35,851 nucleotides of DNA from Myxococcales bacterium (GCA_025350815.1 JANXXE010000139.1:1-35851); one strand, 5' to 3'; numbered from the stretch's first letter, positions 9,106 through 18,284 are shown. A program made the numbers and translations. Notes: generated by a model not told the origin, from the sequence alone.

Positions 9106-10014
9106 CTAGCGCAGGGCCAGCGACCAGCACGCGACGACGGCGAAGGCACTGAACGCCAGCAGGCCGACCTGCACCACCCAGGGCACCTGGCGGCGCACAG
9201 CCACGCCCGCCCCGCAGCCGAACACCAACCCCGCGCCCAGGCCCGTCAGGTGCGCCACGACGTCGGTGCGTGGCCCCACGCCCAGCATCGCGAACAGACC
9301 CAGACACGCCGCCAGCACCACGAACGCCCGTCGCAAACCGCCGCGCGGATCGGGCTGTCCGCGCAGTCGCCGCACGATCTGCAAACCGCCGAGAAGGCCC
9401 AGTGCCGCGAAGGTTGCCGTCGACGCCCCCACCGAATCGTGATGCGCGCCGTACAGGTACGCCGTCGCCAGATTGCCCGAGGTTCCCGCCGCGGCGACCA
9501 GCAGCAGGGCCAGACCATCACCCAACCAGCGACCAAGCGGACTGATGAAGATGATGGCCGCGGCCGCGTTGCCAAGAACGTGTGCGATGTCCGCGTGCAA
9601 CGTCAACGCGGTCACCGCGCGCCACCATTGCCCCCGCACGATGTGATCGGCCACGGCCGAGCCGGCGCGAAACCATCCGCCCGCGTCAGCCTCGCGGGGC
9701 CCCGTGACCGCGAAGAACGCCACCAGCGCGACAGCCGCCGCAACCCCGGCCAGCGACTGTCCATGGTCGGGGATCTGGCCCTCGCGCAGGGCGCGCTCGC
9801 TTTCCTCGCGGGCCTCGCGATCGTGGGCATTCAGCGTGGCGATCGCGCGCGCCGCCGCCGTCGGTTCGACCCAGACGCCCCAACCCGCCTGCCGCTCACC
9901 GGGCGGATCCACGCGGTGCTCGATGCCCAGCGCGTGCAACGCGAAGGTCCAGCTTTCGGCCACGCGCTCGTCGGGCGCGACCCGCACCAGAACCCAGTCG
10001 GCGATCTCGGTCAT
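9106..10014 (-). CDS. Rhomboid-family intramembrane serine protease
   Basis: A 302-residue membrane protein. Residues 1-80 are a soluble cytoplasmic domain. TM segments follow from about 87. The rhomboid signatures are complete: H140-x4-H145-x3-N149 (LHADIAHVLGN), Ser198 in GASTATF and His255 in VVAHLTGLGAG, so the Ser-His dyad is intact. Rhomboids cut membrane proteins within or beside their TM helices; the substrate here is unknown. The ATG at 10014 overlaps the stop of the upstream COG0523 GTPase gene (ATGA), so the two are translationally coupled. Stop is TAG. The C-terminal end has an additional hydrophobic helix (~277-300) after the catalytic His helix. Confidence 0.92.
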   Translation of the reverse strand: MTEIADWVLVRVAPDERVAESWTFALHALGIEHRVDPPGERQAGWGVWVEPTAAARAIATLNAHDREAREESERALREGQIPDHGQSLAGVAAAVALVAFFAVTGPREADAGGWFRAGSAVADHIVRGQWWRAVTALTLHADIAHVLGNAAAAIIFISPLGRWLGDGLALLLVAAAGTSGNLATAYLYGAHHDSVGASTATFAALGLLGGLQIVRRLRGQPDPRGGLRRAFVVLAACLGLFAMLGVGPRTDVVAHLTGLGAGLVFGCGAGVAVRRQVPWVVQVGLLAFSAFAVVACWSLALR

Positions 10015-10991
10015 GTGTCGGGCCCTGTCGCACGACACGCCCACAGCTGACGACGCAGGACGCCCGCATCCAGGCCCTCGCCGATGAACACCAGTTCGGT
10101 TCGCCGTGGTCCTGCCGGCCATGGTTCGAGAAACGCCAGACCCAGCTCCGTGCCCGCGCGTTCGAGAAAGCCCCGACGGCCTTCACCCGCGATGTGCACG
10201 AAACCTTTTGCCCGCACCAGCGCGGGGCCCAGGCGCCGGCACAGCGCAAGCAGCGGCTCGGCCAGCAAGGGCGCGTCGTCGACGAAACTGGCCGCCACCA
10301 GCTGGCCGTGGTGGTGCCCGGCGTCGACAGGGCGACGTACGCCCCCGGGTGCCCGGCCGTCGAGCAGCCACGGCACCAGTTCCCCCGTGCCCTCGGCCGT
10401 CGTCGGGAAGCTGGCGCGCTCGGCGTCGCGGTTCAGACCATCGAGCGCCCGGTGCAAGTCGCGCAGCCCGTCCGACGACACCAGATCCAGCTTGGAGACC
10501 AACAGGCGATCGGCGGCCACCACCTGCGCCCGCGCCTCGGCGTGGCGTTCGAACGTCGCCACCGCCGCCGCCGCATCCACCACCGTCACCACACCCGCCG
10601 GCGTGACCCTCACCTTTTCAGCGGCCCGCGTCGTCAGATCGGCAAGGCCTGCCAAGATGGGCGCGGGTTCCGCGATGCCGGTGGTTTCCAGCACGATGAT
10701 CTCGGGGCGAGAACGATCCAGCACCTCGTCAAGCGCGGACCACAGTTCTTCCTGCGTGCTGACCTGGTGACAAACACAGCCACCCACCAGTTCGACCACG
10801 TCGCCCGCCCGGGCCTTCAACAGCTTGCCATCGATGTCGATGCGACCGAGCTCGTTCACGATCACGGCCACCCGTCGGTGGTGCTGCGCCCCCAGCACAC
10901 GGTTGAGCACCGTCGTCTTGCCGGCCCCCAGAAAACCGGTCAGGAGAATCAGCGGCACACGACCGCCAGGCACGCCAAACACATCGGGCAT
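10011..10991 (-). CDS. COG0523 (CobW/YjiA-type) G3E GTPase
   Basis: A 326-residue GTPase of the metal-related G3E family. It has Walker A GFLGAGKTT (19-27), a switch segment VNELGRIDID (45-54), ETTG (102-105) in place of the usual ESTG, and the base-recognition SKLD (166-169). The family metal motif, usually GCxCC, reads GCVCH (71-75) here, with His in the third ligand position. A short His cluster (AGHHHG) lies between the GTPase and C-terminal domains. Such proteins serve as metallochaperones or insertases for Zn, Co or Ni; the metal is not predictable. I start at ATG 10991; an in-frame TTG at 11021 is less likely. It overlaps the downstream rhomboid gene by 4 bases and diverges from the PEGA gene across 62 bases. 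Confidence 0.9.
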   Translation of the reverse strand: MPDVFGVPGGRVPLILLTGFLGAGKTTVLNRVLGAQHHRRVAVIVNELGRIDIDGKLLKARAGDVVELVGGCVCHQVSTQEELWSALDEVLDRSRPEIIVLETTGIAEPAPILAGLADLTTRAAEKVRVTPAGVVTVVDAAAAVATFERHAEARAQVVAADRLLVSKLDLVSSDGLRDLHRALDGLNRDAERASFPTTAEGTGELVPWLLDGRAPGGVRRPVDAGHHHGQLVAASFVDDAPLLAEPLLALCRRLGPALVRAKGFVHIAGEGRRGFLERAGTELGLAFLEPWPAGPRRTELVFIGEGLDAGVLRRQLWACRATGPDT

Positions 10992-11053
10992 CGCCCGCAA
11001 GGATGTCAGAAGCCCGTCCAATGGGCGACCCTGCGGCCGGCTTTTGTTGTACG

Positions 11054-12115
11054 ATGATCAGCGTGCGGCGCAGTTTCATCGGCCAACATTCCCGACGTGC
11101 GACCCTTGTCTGTTTGCTGGCAGCGCCACTTGTGACAGATCCGGCTGCGGCGTGGGGGGCAGGCGACGGCTTGGGGGCCCAGCACGTGGCTGTGTTGCGC
11201 CTGGAATTCGCCGGCAACATTCCCGACGCCGGGCGAGAACTTTTTTCGACCCGCCTGACAGAGGGTCTCGCTGCCGCCGGTTTCCAGGTCCTGGCGGGCG
11301 ACGCGGTGGACGCCAAGCTGGCAGGCCAGGGTGACGCCAGCACCTGTCGTGAGGCCGCCTGCTTTCCGCGGGTCGCCGAATTGCTGGAGGTCCCCTACCT
11401 CGTGTCGGGTCGGGTCACCGAAAGCAACAAGAGCTACGCCATCGCACTGAAACTGGTGAACGGCCGCACCGGCGCCACGGTTGCCGGTGACAACGAGCGC
11501 TGCGAGACCTGCGGCATCGAGGACGCCGGTGAAAAGATGGCACTGGCCGCCGCCGCACTACGGGCGCGCATCGAGGCCCTGGCAAGAGCACCCGCACGCT
11601 TCATCATTCGCTCACAACCCTCGTCGGCGACCACGCTTGTCGACGGAAAGGCCGTCGGCACCACGCCACTTGATCTGGAACTGACCGGTGGACGACACAC
11701 CCTGACCCTGAGTCTGAACGGCTACGGGCGACGCGATCGAACGTTCACGGTGGTCAATGGCCTCGACGAAACGCTGGATCTGGATCTGGTCGCCCGACCC
11801 GGCGACTTTCCCTACACAGCCGTCGGCTGGGCCAGCATCGCGGTGGGCGCCCTGGCCGTGGTCGCCGGCGTGTGGGCCATCTGGGTCGACGGCAAGGAAG
11901 TTGCCTGCGCCGCAGCCGAGCAGGACAAGATGAACCACTGCCCCTATGTGCACAAGACCAGTGGCCTGGGTGCTGGGCTAATCGGCCTCGGTGCCGCATC
12001 GGCCAGCCTGGGTGGCGTGTCTTTGTTCCTGGGCTCGCATTCCAGCAGCGGCGCCCGGGGTGACGGGGCCGCCGCGACGAAGGTGTACGGCCTGGCGCTG
12101 AACCGGACCTTCTGA
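11054..12115 (+). CDS. PEGA-domain membrane protein (copy 1)
   Basis: A 353-residue protein with an N-terminal signal or anchor segment (~14-34) and a domain at ~44-178 that recalls the nucleotide-free TolB/CsgG-like folds (VAVLRLEF at the start, VPYLVSGRV in the middle) with a Cys pair at 98 and 103. A PEGA domain follows (~182-247, SQPSSATTLVDGKAVGTTP). Two hydrophobic segments (256-278 and 304-327) close the protein. PEGA domains are surface or envelope beta-modules of unclear role. The layout matches that of the second PEGA protein at 28624. The start at ATG 11054 places the signal peptide correctly; in-frame upstream codons would overlap the COG0523 gene. It ends 7 bases from the convergent tolC-like gene. 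Confidence 0.82.
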   Translation: MISVRRSFIGQHSRRATLVCLLAAPLVTDPAAAWGAGDGLGAQHVAVLRLEFAGNIPDAGRELFSTRLTEGLAAAGFQVLAGDAVDAKLAGQGDASTCREAACFPRVAELLEVPYLVSGRVTESNKSYAIALKLVNGRTGATVAGDNERCETCGIEDAGEKMALAAAALRARIEALARAPARFIIRSQPSSATTLVDGKAVGTTPLDLELTGGRHTLTLSLNGYGRRDRTFTVVNGLDETLDLDLVARPGDFPYTAVGWASIAVGALAVVAGVWAIWVDGKEVACAAAEQDKMNHCPYVHKTSGLGAGLIGLGAASASLGGVSLFLGSHSSSGARGDGAAATKVYGLALNRTF

Positions 12116-12122
12116 CCAGCCG

Positions 12123-13412
12123 TCAGCGCGGCGGGAAGGTGCCGGCCGCCCGCCGCAGCACAAGATCGGCGGCGGCAACGTCGTAGTGCGCCTGGGCCAG
12201 CGCCTCCTGCGAGGCCACCAGGGCGTCCTGCGCCTGCAGCAGATCCACCTGCGTCACGCTGCCCGCCTCGTACTGCACACGCACCAGTTCCAGCGTCTCA
12301 CGCGCCAGCGTCACCGAACGCTCGGCCGCTTCCAGCCCGTGCTGCTTGGTGTCCAACTGTCGCCGACCGTCCGCCAGATCGTCGCGAATGGTGTCGCGCA
12401 GGGCTTCGCCCCGGGCCCGACTTTCCTGCGCCTGCGCCTGCGCCAGATGCCGTTGCGCATCCCGCGCCCCGCCGTCGAACAGCACCCAGTCAAGCTGCGC
12501 CCCCGCCGCCCACGAATAGCGATCACGCGCAAAATTGTCGTAGTTGAAACGACGCGCGTTCCCGAACGCCGACAGCGTGGGCGCCCAGCGCCATTGCTGC
12601 GCGCGCGCTTGGGCCGTCGCTGCCTCCACGCTGTTCTCGATCAGCCGATACTCGGGTCGCAGGTGCAGCGCCGTGTCCAATTCGCGCTCATCGTGCGTTT
12701 CGGCCGGCACCGCCGTCACAACCACCTTGAAGGGGCGCGTCTCCTGAATCAGCGTGCCAAGTGCCCGGTACGTGCGTGCCTGGCCGTTTTGCGCCTCGCG
12801 CTCAAGCTGCTCGGCGCGCACAAGCGCCAACTCGGCCCGATGGACATCCACCTTCGTGACCGTCCCCGCCTCGAAGCGCGTCTTCGCGTTCGCCAGCGTC
12901 GCGCGCGCGACCTGCACGCTGGACTGTCGCGCCAGCACCAGCTCGTCGGCAATCCAGGCCAGGTAGAAAGTTTGGGCGACGCTGACCAGCAGTGCCGTCT
13001 CGGCCACCGCGAAGCCGGCCTGCGCAACCCGCACGCCCGCATTCAGCGCCTCCAGCGCGGGATAGGCCGCCGGCGCCAACAGCGGCGCGGTAAAACTGAT
13101 GGCACCGTCAAATTGCTCGCTTGGTTGCAGCAACAAAGGCGTCGGCCCGAACATCAACTCGACCTGCTTGTAGTTGTGGGAATACTTGCCCTGCGCCGCC
13201 ACGGTGGGGAACAGCGCGGCCCACCCCTGCTCGACGTTGGTTTGCGCCTGCAACAGCTTCGCCTGCTCGACGGTCAGGGCGCGGTTGTGCGCACGCGCCA
13301 TCCGCAGGGTCTGCTCGAGGGTCAGCGTCGTCTCGTCGGCGTGGGCCGCAGCGGCCGCCATGACGAACACATAGGTCGAAAACAACACGGTTGCTCGGGC
13401 GGCGGCTGTCAT
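12123..13412 (-). CDS. TolC-family outer membrane efflux channel
   Basis: A 429-residue outer-membrane factor with a signal peptide (MTAAARATVLFSTYVFVM..., cut near AHA/DE at 24-25). Two repeated TolC halves are visible: LTLEQTLRMARAHNRAL near the start and a second copy around DTALHLRPEYRLIENSVEAA. Long alpha-helical coiled-coil stretches rich in Ala, Gln and Glu alternate with short strands. It would form the trimeric exit duct of a tripartite pump. It is the last gene of the adaptor-pump-channel operon and overlaps the pump stop by 4 bases (ATGA). Length is normal for the family. The substrate cannot be told from sequence. Confidence 0.93.
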   Translation of the reverse strand: MTAAARATVLFSTYVFVMAAAAAHADETTLTLEQTLRMARAHNRALTVEQAKLLQAQTNVEQGWAALFPTVAAQGKYSHNYKQVELMFGPTPLLLQPSEQFDGAISFTAPLLAPAAYPALEALNAGVRVAQAGFAVAETALLVSVAQTFYLAWIADELVLARQSSVQVARATLANAKTRFEAGTVTKVDVHRAELALVRAEQLEREAQNGQARTYRALGTLIQETRPFKVVVTAVPAETHDERELDTALHLRPEYRLIENSVEAATAQARAQQWRWAPTLSAFGNARRFNYDNFARDRYSWAAGAQLDWVLFDGGARDAQRHLAQAQAQESRARGEALRDTIRDDLADGRRQLDTKQHGLEAAERSVTLARETLELVRVQYEAGSVTQVDLLQAQDALVASQEALAQAHYDVAAADLVLRRAAGTFPPR

Positions 13413-16400
13413 GAAAGTACCTCGGCATGTGGGGCGCGTCCGTCAAGCACCACGGGGCCGGTGGGACCCATGATCTCGTCGGCGCCTGTCTCGGAATCGG
13501 GGCGCGCCTTCAGACGCAGCAGTTTGCGCACCTTGACCGACGCGTCGTCGAACAAAGAGTAGGCCACCGGCGTCGCCAACAGCGTCAGCAGCAGCGACAG
13601 GATCTGGCCGCCCACCACTGGACCGGCTGTGGCGCGGTTGAATTCGGCGCCGATTCCCTTCGATGTTACCAGCGGCAACATTCCGGCCACGAAGGCCATC
13701 GTCGTCATGAGGATGGGGCGCAAGCGGTCGCGGTTGCCGTGCAGGATGGCGTCGCGGCGGGCGTGACCTGCGCGGCGCAACTGATTGATGTGGTCAATCT
13801 GCAAGATCGCGTTCTTCTTGACCACGCCGAACAACACCAGGATCCCCAGCATCGTGAAGATGTCCAACGACTGCTTGAAGACCAGAAGGGAAATCAGCGC
13901 GAATGGAATCGTCAGCGGCAGGGACAGCAGAATCGTCACTGGGTGTAGCCAGGATTCGAACTGCGCTGCCAGAATCAAGTACATGAAGATGAACGCCAGC
14001 CCGAACGCGATCAGAAAGTTCTGGCCCGTGCGCTTGATTTCCTTCGACTGCCCAAAGGCCGCAAATCGATATTCGGCCGGCAGGTTCATCGCGGCCACCG
14101 CCTTCTCCAGCGCGCCGCCCACCTCGGCAGACCCGACCCCCGGGACGGTATTGGCGAAGAACGTGACCTGGCGTTGGCGGGCCAGACGATCGATCTTCGA
14201 TGGACCTTCGGCCTGCTTTAGCTCGACGATGTCCAGCAAGGGCACCGTGCCCAGTTTCGCCGACGGTACACCCAGTAGTGACAACGCCTCGGGACTGGCG
14301 CGGTATTGCTCTTGCGCCCGCACCAGGATGTCGTATTCGCGTCCCCCCTCCTCGAAACGCGAGACCTTCACGCCGCCAATCAGCAACTGGCCGGCCATCG
14401 CGACGTCCATCACGCTGATGCCCAGATCCGCCGCCTTGCGCCTGTTCACCTCGGCCACCAGTTCGGGATTGCCCGTAACCAACGACGAGTCGACGTCAAC
14501 CGCGCCGGGGATCTGTTTCATCTTCTTGGTGATGTCTTCGGTGTAGCGGGTCAGTTGCACAAGATCGGGACCGGTCAGCGTGTATTGCACCGTCGCCGTG
14601 CTGAACGCGCCGCCGCCAAAGGCCGCGACCGCCGAGACCGATGTGCGAAATTCTTTGGGCAAGTTGGGAATGATGTCGTGTCGAACGCGATCCTGCAGTT
14701 GGTCCTGCGTTAGCACACGCTGATCGGGTGGATGCAGCCGCACAAAGATCGACGCCAGATTGGGCGTTCGCGTGTTGTTGTCGCCGATGGTGACCATCGT
14801 GGCCTCGACCTCGGACCACTCGCGCACCTGGCGCGCGATGCGTTCGGCCGCGATGTTGGTGGCCGCCAGGCTGGACCCCTCTTGCGTGCGCACGCTGATC
14901 TCGAACTGCGCCTCGTCGTTCTTGGGCAGGAAGCCCTTCGGCACGGCCTTGCCCAGGGGCCCGATGGAAAACAGCGCCCCGAGGCAGGCCAGCACCACCA
15001 CCCAACGGTGGTCGAGAGCGAAAGCCAGAATCCTCATATAAAGCCGTTCGATCGGCCGGTAGAAGATATCCACCAGACGTTCGAGGACGTTCTTGCGGCG
15101 TTCATGCGCCGGCCGCACATCAAGGCGCAGCCAGCGTGACGCCAGCATCGGCGTCAGCGTGAAGCTGACGAACAGCGAGATGGCGATGGCAATGCCCATT
15201 GTCAGCCCGAAGCTGCGCAGGAACCGCCCGGGGATGCTGTTCATGAAGGCGACGGGCAGAAAGACCGCCAGCAGGGACAGCGTCGTCGCCAGCACGGCCA
15301 GACCAATTTCCTTCGTCGCATAGATCGCCGCCGGCATCGGCCGGATTTTCTTTTCCTCGATGTAGCGGAAGATGTTTTCCAGCACGACGATGGCGTCATC
15401 GATGACGATGCCGACCGCCAGGGCCAGCGCCAGCAGCGTGATCGTGTTCAGCGTGAAATCCATCAGCCACATGCCGGCGAAGGTCCCGATGATCGACGTC
15501 GGGATGGCCAGCGCGGCGATGATGGTGCTGCGCACGTTGCCCAGGAACAGCAGCACGACCAGGGACGCCAGCAAGGCACCCAGCACCAGGTGCTCGCGCA
15601 CGGCGTGGACGCTTGTGCGGGTGGTCTCGGTGTTGTCGCGGATAACAGTGAAGCGCGTGCCGGCGGGCAACGTCGGCTCCAACTCCTTCAGGCGCTCGCG
15701 CAAGGCGTCCACGACGGCGACGCTGTTCTCACCAGATTGCTTGCGAATCGAAAGGACGACGGCTTCTTTGCCGCTGATGTTGGCGGAGGTCTCCTGCTGT
15801 TCCTCACCGTCCAGCACCGTCGCGACGTCGCGAACCAAAATGGGGTGATTGTCGACGTTCCGCACGATCACGTCTCCGACGCCTTCGACGCTGCCGATGC
15901 GACCCCGCACGCGGAATGTCAGGCGCCGCGGCCCGGTATCGATGGGCCCCCCGGGCGCCGTGATATTCTGTCCGACGATCGCGCGCTGGACGTCGACCGC
16001 AGACAGCCCGGCGGCCCGCAACTTGACCGGGTCGACGAACACTTGAATCTGGCGTTCACGGCCTCCGATGATGTTCACCTGACCGACACCAGCAATGTTT
16101 TCCAGCGACTGCCGCACCTGGCGATCGGCCAATTCGGTGATTTCGCGGACGGGGCGATTCGATTCCAGGGCCACCATCAAGACCGGGGCCGCCGCCGGGT
16201 CCAGCTTGGCTATGACGGGCGACTTGGTTCCTTCGGGTAGCTCCGGCAACGTCGTGCCGACGTGGTCCCGCACTTCCTGCGCGGCGATGTTCACCTCCTT
16301 GTCCAGCGTGAACGTGACAAAGACCTGCGACACGCCCTCGGTGGAGATGGATCGCAGTTCCTCGATGCCACCCAGTGTATTGATGGCTTCTTCGATCTTG

Positions 16401-16597
16401 TCGGTGACCTCGGTCTCGACCTGTTCAGGGCCTGCGCCTGGCAACAGGGTGACGACCGAGATAATCGGAAAGTCGACGTTCGGAAATCGATCGACGTTGA
16501 GCTTGCCGTAGCCGACCACGCCGATGACCGCGATGAACAGAATCATCACGGTCGCGAAGACCGGGCGCTTGACGCTGATGCTGGCCAACCACTGCAT
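13409..16597 (-). CDS. RND (AcrB/HAE1-type) multidrug efflux transporter
   Basis: A 1062-residue inner-membrane proton-driven pump. It begins MQWLASISVKRPVFATVM, the usual HAE-RND opening, and carries two sets of TM helices flanking two large periplasmic loops. TM4 contains GIVIDDAIVVLENIFRY, with the paired Asp residues needed for proton coupling in this family. The porter and docking regions follow in the usual order. I prefer ATG 16597 to the in-frame upstream start at 16633, which would run into the adaptor gene. It starts 7 bases after the adaptor stop and overlaps the channel gene by 4 bases. The length and motifs suggest a functional HAE1-like drug or solvent exporter rather than a heavy-metal exporter. 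Confidence 0.95.
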   Translation of the reverse strand: MQWLASISVKRPVFATVMILFIAVIGVVGYGKLNVDRFPNVDFPIISVVTLLPGAGPEQVETEVTDKIEEAINTLGGIEELRSISTEGVSQVFVTFTLDKEVNIAAQEVRDHVGTTLPELPEGTKSPVIAKLDPAAAPVLMVALESNRPVREITELADRQVRQSLENIAGVGQVNIIGGRERQIQVFVDPVKLRAAGLSAVDVQRAIVGQNITAPGGPIDTGPRRLTFRVRGRIGSVEGVGDVIVRNVDNHPILVRDVATVLDGEEQQETSANISGKEAVVLSIRKQSGENSVAVVDALRERLKELEPTLPAGTRFTVIRDNTETTRTSVHAVREHLVLGALLASLVVLLFLGNVRSTIIAALAIPTSIIGTFAGMWLMDFTLNTITLLALALAVGIVIDDAIVVLENIFRYIEEKKIRPMPAAIYATKEIGLAVLATTLSLLAVFLPVAFMNSIPGRFLRSFGLTMGIAIAISLFVSFTLTPMLASRWLRLDVRPAHERRKNVLERLVDIFYRPIERLYMRILAFALDHRWVVVLACLGALFSIGPLGKAVPKGFLPKNDEAQFEISVRTQEGSSLAATNIAAERIARQVREWSEVEATMVTIGDNNTRTPNLASIFVRLHPPDQRVLTQDQLQDRVRHDIIPNLPKEFRTSVSAVAAFGGGAFSTATVQYTLTGPDLVQLTRYTEDITKKMKQIPGAVDVDSSLVTGNPELVAEVNRRKAADLGISVMDVAMAGQLLIGGVKVSRFEEGGREYDILVRAQEQYRASPEALSLLGVPSAKLGTVPLLDIVELKQAEGPSKIDRLARQRQVTFFANTVPGVGSAEVGGALEKAVAAMNLPAEYRFAAFGQSKEIKRTGQNFLIAFGLAFIFMYLILAAQFESWLHPVTILLSLPLTIPFALISLLVFKQSLDIFTMLGILVLFGVVKKNAILQIDHINQLRRAGHARRDAILHGNRDRLRPILMTTMAFVAGMLPLVTSKGIGAEFNRATAGPVVGGQILSLLLTLLATPVAYSLFDDASVKVRKLLRLKARPDSETGADEIMGPTGPVVLDGRAPHAEVLS

Positions 16598-16604
16598 GGC
16601 GGCC

Positions 16605-17693
16605 TCAGCGCACCCGCGCGCCGTCGCGCACATCGGCCGTCAGATCGGTCACGACCTGGTCGCCCGACTTGAGTCCACTGACCACGGGAACCAGCCCCCC
16701 CCGGGTCTCTGCCACCTGAACCAGGCGATCCTCCAGCCGACCGGACATGACGAGGAAGACGTGGCGCAGGGTCCCCTCGGCGCGAACCGCCGCCTCGGGA
16801 ACGGCGGGCAGGCTTTGCTCGCCCAACGACAGCTCGGCCGTCACGAACATGCCCGGCCGCAGATCGTGACCAGCGTTGTCGACCACAGCTTCGACCACGG
16901 CGTCTCGGGTCTGTTTGCGCACCGACGGGCCGACGTAGCGAACGCGCCCGTGAACCAGCTTGCCGTCGCCCGCCGACGTGTGAAATTCGACCGTCAGACC
17001 CGGGCGCATCTGGGCCACGTCTGCTTCCGGAACCGTCAGCTCGACGCGCAAGTTGTCGACATCGACCAGGGTGATCACCCGGGAATCCGGACGAACGTAT
17101 TCACCCGCCGTGACGAAGCGTTCGACCACCAGACCGGAAAATGGCGCTCTAATTTCCGTGTCGCGTAGAACCTCGGCTGTCATGTCCTTGCGTGCCTGCG
17201 CAGCCGATACGGACCATTTCGTGGTCTCACAGGCCGTCATGGCGCGGTCATGATCCGCCTTCGAGATGGCGCCCTTGGCAAACATCTGCTCGGTGCGCTG
17301 GCAATCGAGCTGCGCCTGCGCCTGCTGGGCCTTCAGCGATGCGACCTGCGCCGCAGCCTCGGTGGCCTGCGCCTCGACGATGCGCGAATCCAGCCGAACG
17401 AGAAGCGCGCCCTTCTTCACCACCGACCCGCGTTCGACGTGGGTGGCCAGGACCTTGCCTGCGGCCCCGGCCGCGACCTGCGCTTCTTCCGCGCCGATAA
17501 GCGATCCCGACAAGGTCAGCGTGCGGGGTACTTTCAGCATCTGCACGGTCGCCAACTTCACCGACACAGGCGGTGCCGCGTCCGCGACGATGGTCTTGTT
17601 TTCCGCCGCAGAACGGCCGCACCCGCTGGCTGACGCGAAGACTGGCAGGGCGAACAGCGGCAACAACAGGGGCAGGCGGGGACTGAATCTCAT
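16605..17693 (-). CDS. RND periplasmic adaptor (membrane fusion protein)
   Basis: A 362-residue adaptor that links the inner-membrane pump to the TolC-like channel. The N-terminus is a signal sequence ending ASASGC, a weak lipobox, so it may be a lipoprotein anchored by Cys25. Two lipoyl half-motifs enclose a coiled-coil hairpin: KVLATHVERGSVVKKGALLV (~79-98) before it and EIRAPFSGLVVERFVTAGEYV (~180-200) after it. The beta-barrel and membrane-proximal domains follow. It is the first gene of the operon and diverges from the MarR gene across a 104-base region with an inverted repeat. Length is typical. Confidence 0.93.
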   Translation of the reverse strand: MRFSPRLPLLLPLFALPVFASASGCGRSAAENKTIVADAAPPVSVKLATVQMLKVPRTLTLSGSLIGAEEAQVAAGAAGKVLATHVERGSVVKKGALLVRLDSRIVEAQATEAAAQVASLKAQQAQAQLDCQRTEQMFAKGAISKADHDRAMTACETTKWSVSAAQARKDMTAEVLRDTEIRAPFSGLVVERFVTAGEYVRPDSRVITLVDVDNLRVELTVPEADVAQMRPGLTVEFHTSAGDGKLVHGRVRYVGPSVRKQTRDAVVEAVVDNAGHDLRPGMFVTAELSLGEQSLPAVPEAAVRAEGTLRHVFLVMSGRLEDRLVQVAETRGGLVPVVSGLKSGDQVVTDLTADVRDGARVR

Positions 17694-17759
17694 CGGTGTG
17701 GCCTCATCACGAAGGTCAGGGTTGAAGTGGCCTACAGTGGTACTTGATGAATGTTGAGG

Positions 17760-17785
17760 TTGTCAAGGATTAACCTTTGTGACAA
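17760..17785. promoter_or_regulatory. Candidate MarR operator and minus-strand -35 element
   Basis: In the 104-base divergent region, TTGTCA (17760-17765) and TGACAA (17780-17785) are inverted. Inside them lies a near-palindrome, AAGG (17765-17768) facing CCTT (17774-17777) around an AT-rich centre. Read on the minus strand, TGTCAA at 17761-17766 is a perfect TTGACA -35 box pointing towards the adaptor gene; a matching -10 is weak. A repressor bound here would block the pump promoter. That the MarR protein binds it is inference from position and symmetry. Confidence 0.5.
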
Positions 17786-17797
17786 GGTGACATCTCG

Positions 17798-18277
17798 ATG
17801 CGGGCGAAGGCAGGGAAAAACAGGAAGCCATCAGCACCCAGGGCGGACGATTTTTGGCCGTTGCTGGTGGAATTCGCGCTCAGTCAGCGTGCCTGGTGGG
17901 TGGGTCTGTGCGCCGAATTTGACCTGACGGCCATGCAGGGGCACGCATTGCGGATCCTGGACCCAGGACGTCCCGTCGCGATGAATACCCTGGCCGAGGC
18001 GATGACCTGCGACGCCTCGAACGTGACCGGTATCGTCGACAAACTTGAATCCAGGGGCCTGATCGCTCGCCAGGGCTCGGATGGCGACCGCCGCGTGAAG
18101 CACCTGGCCGTCACCGACAAGGGTCGCACGTTGCGCGAGGAACTGTGCGCGCGCACGATGGTGCCGCCCGACGCTGTAAAGGCGCTGTCGGCCGACGCGC
18201 GCCGACGGCTGGCAGAGATTCTGGCCAAGATTGTTCGCGAACGCGGCGGCGCGGCCGATGTGCCCAAATCCGCGTAA
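17798..18277 (+). CDS. MarR-family transcriptional regulator
   Basis: A 159-residue winged-helix regulator. The recognition helix region MNTLAEAMTCDASNVTGIVD (~67-86) and wing LIARQGSDGDRRVKHLAVTD (~94-113) are classical MarR features, including the conserved Asp-Arg-Arg of the wing. It is transcribed away from the RND efflux operon, so it most likely represses that operon and itself and responds to a pump substrate. The start is ATG 17798 with AAGGTG about 7 bases upstream. The N-terminal ~16 residues are basic and likely disordered. A LacI-type gene follows after 7 bases. Confidence 0.92.
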   Translation: MRAKAGKNRKPSAPRADDFWPLLVEFALSQRAWWVGLCAEFDLTAMQGHALRILDPGRPVAMNTLAEAMTCDASNVTGIVDKLESRGLIARQGSDGDRRVKHLAVTDKGRTLREELCARTMVPPDAVKALSADARRRLAEILAKIVRERGGAADVPKSA

Positions 18278-18284
18278 GTAATCC

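Noticed and set aside
12186-13562. A 458-codon plus-strand frame antisense to the tolC-like gene
   Set aside because: Arg/Gln/Leu-rich shadow with no family signal, opposite a well-supported outer membrane channel gene.
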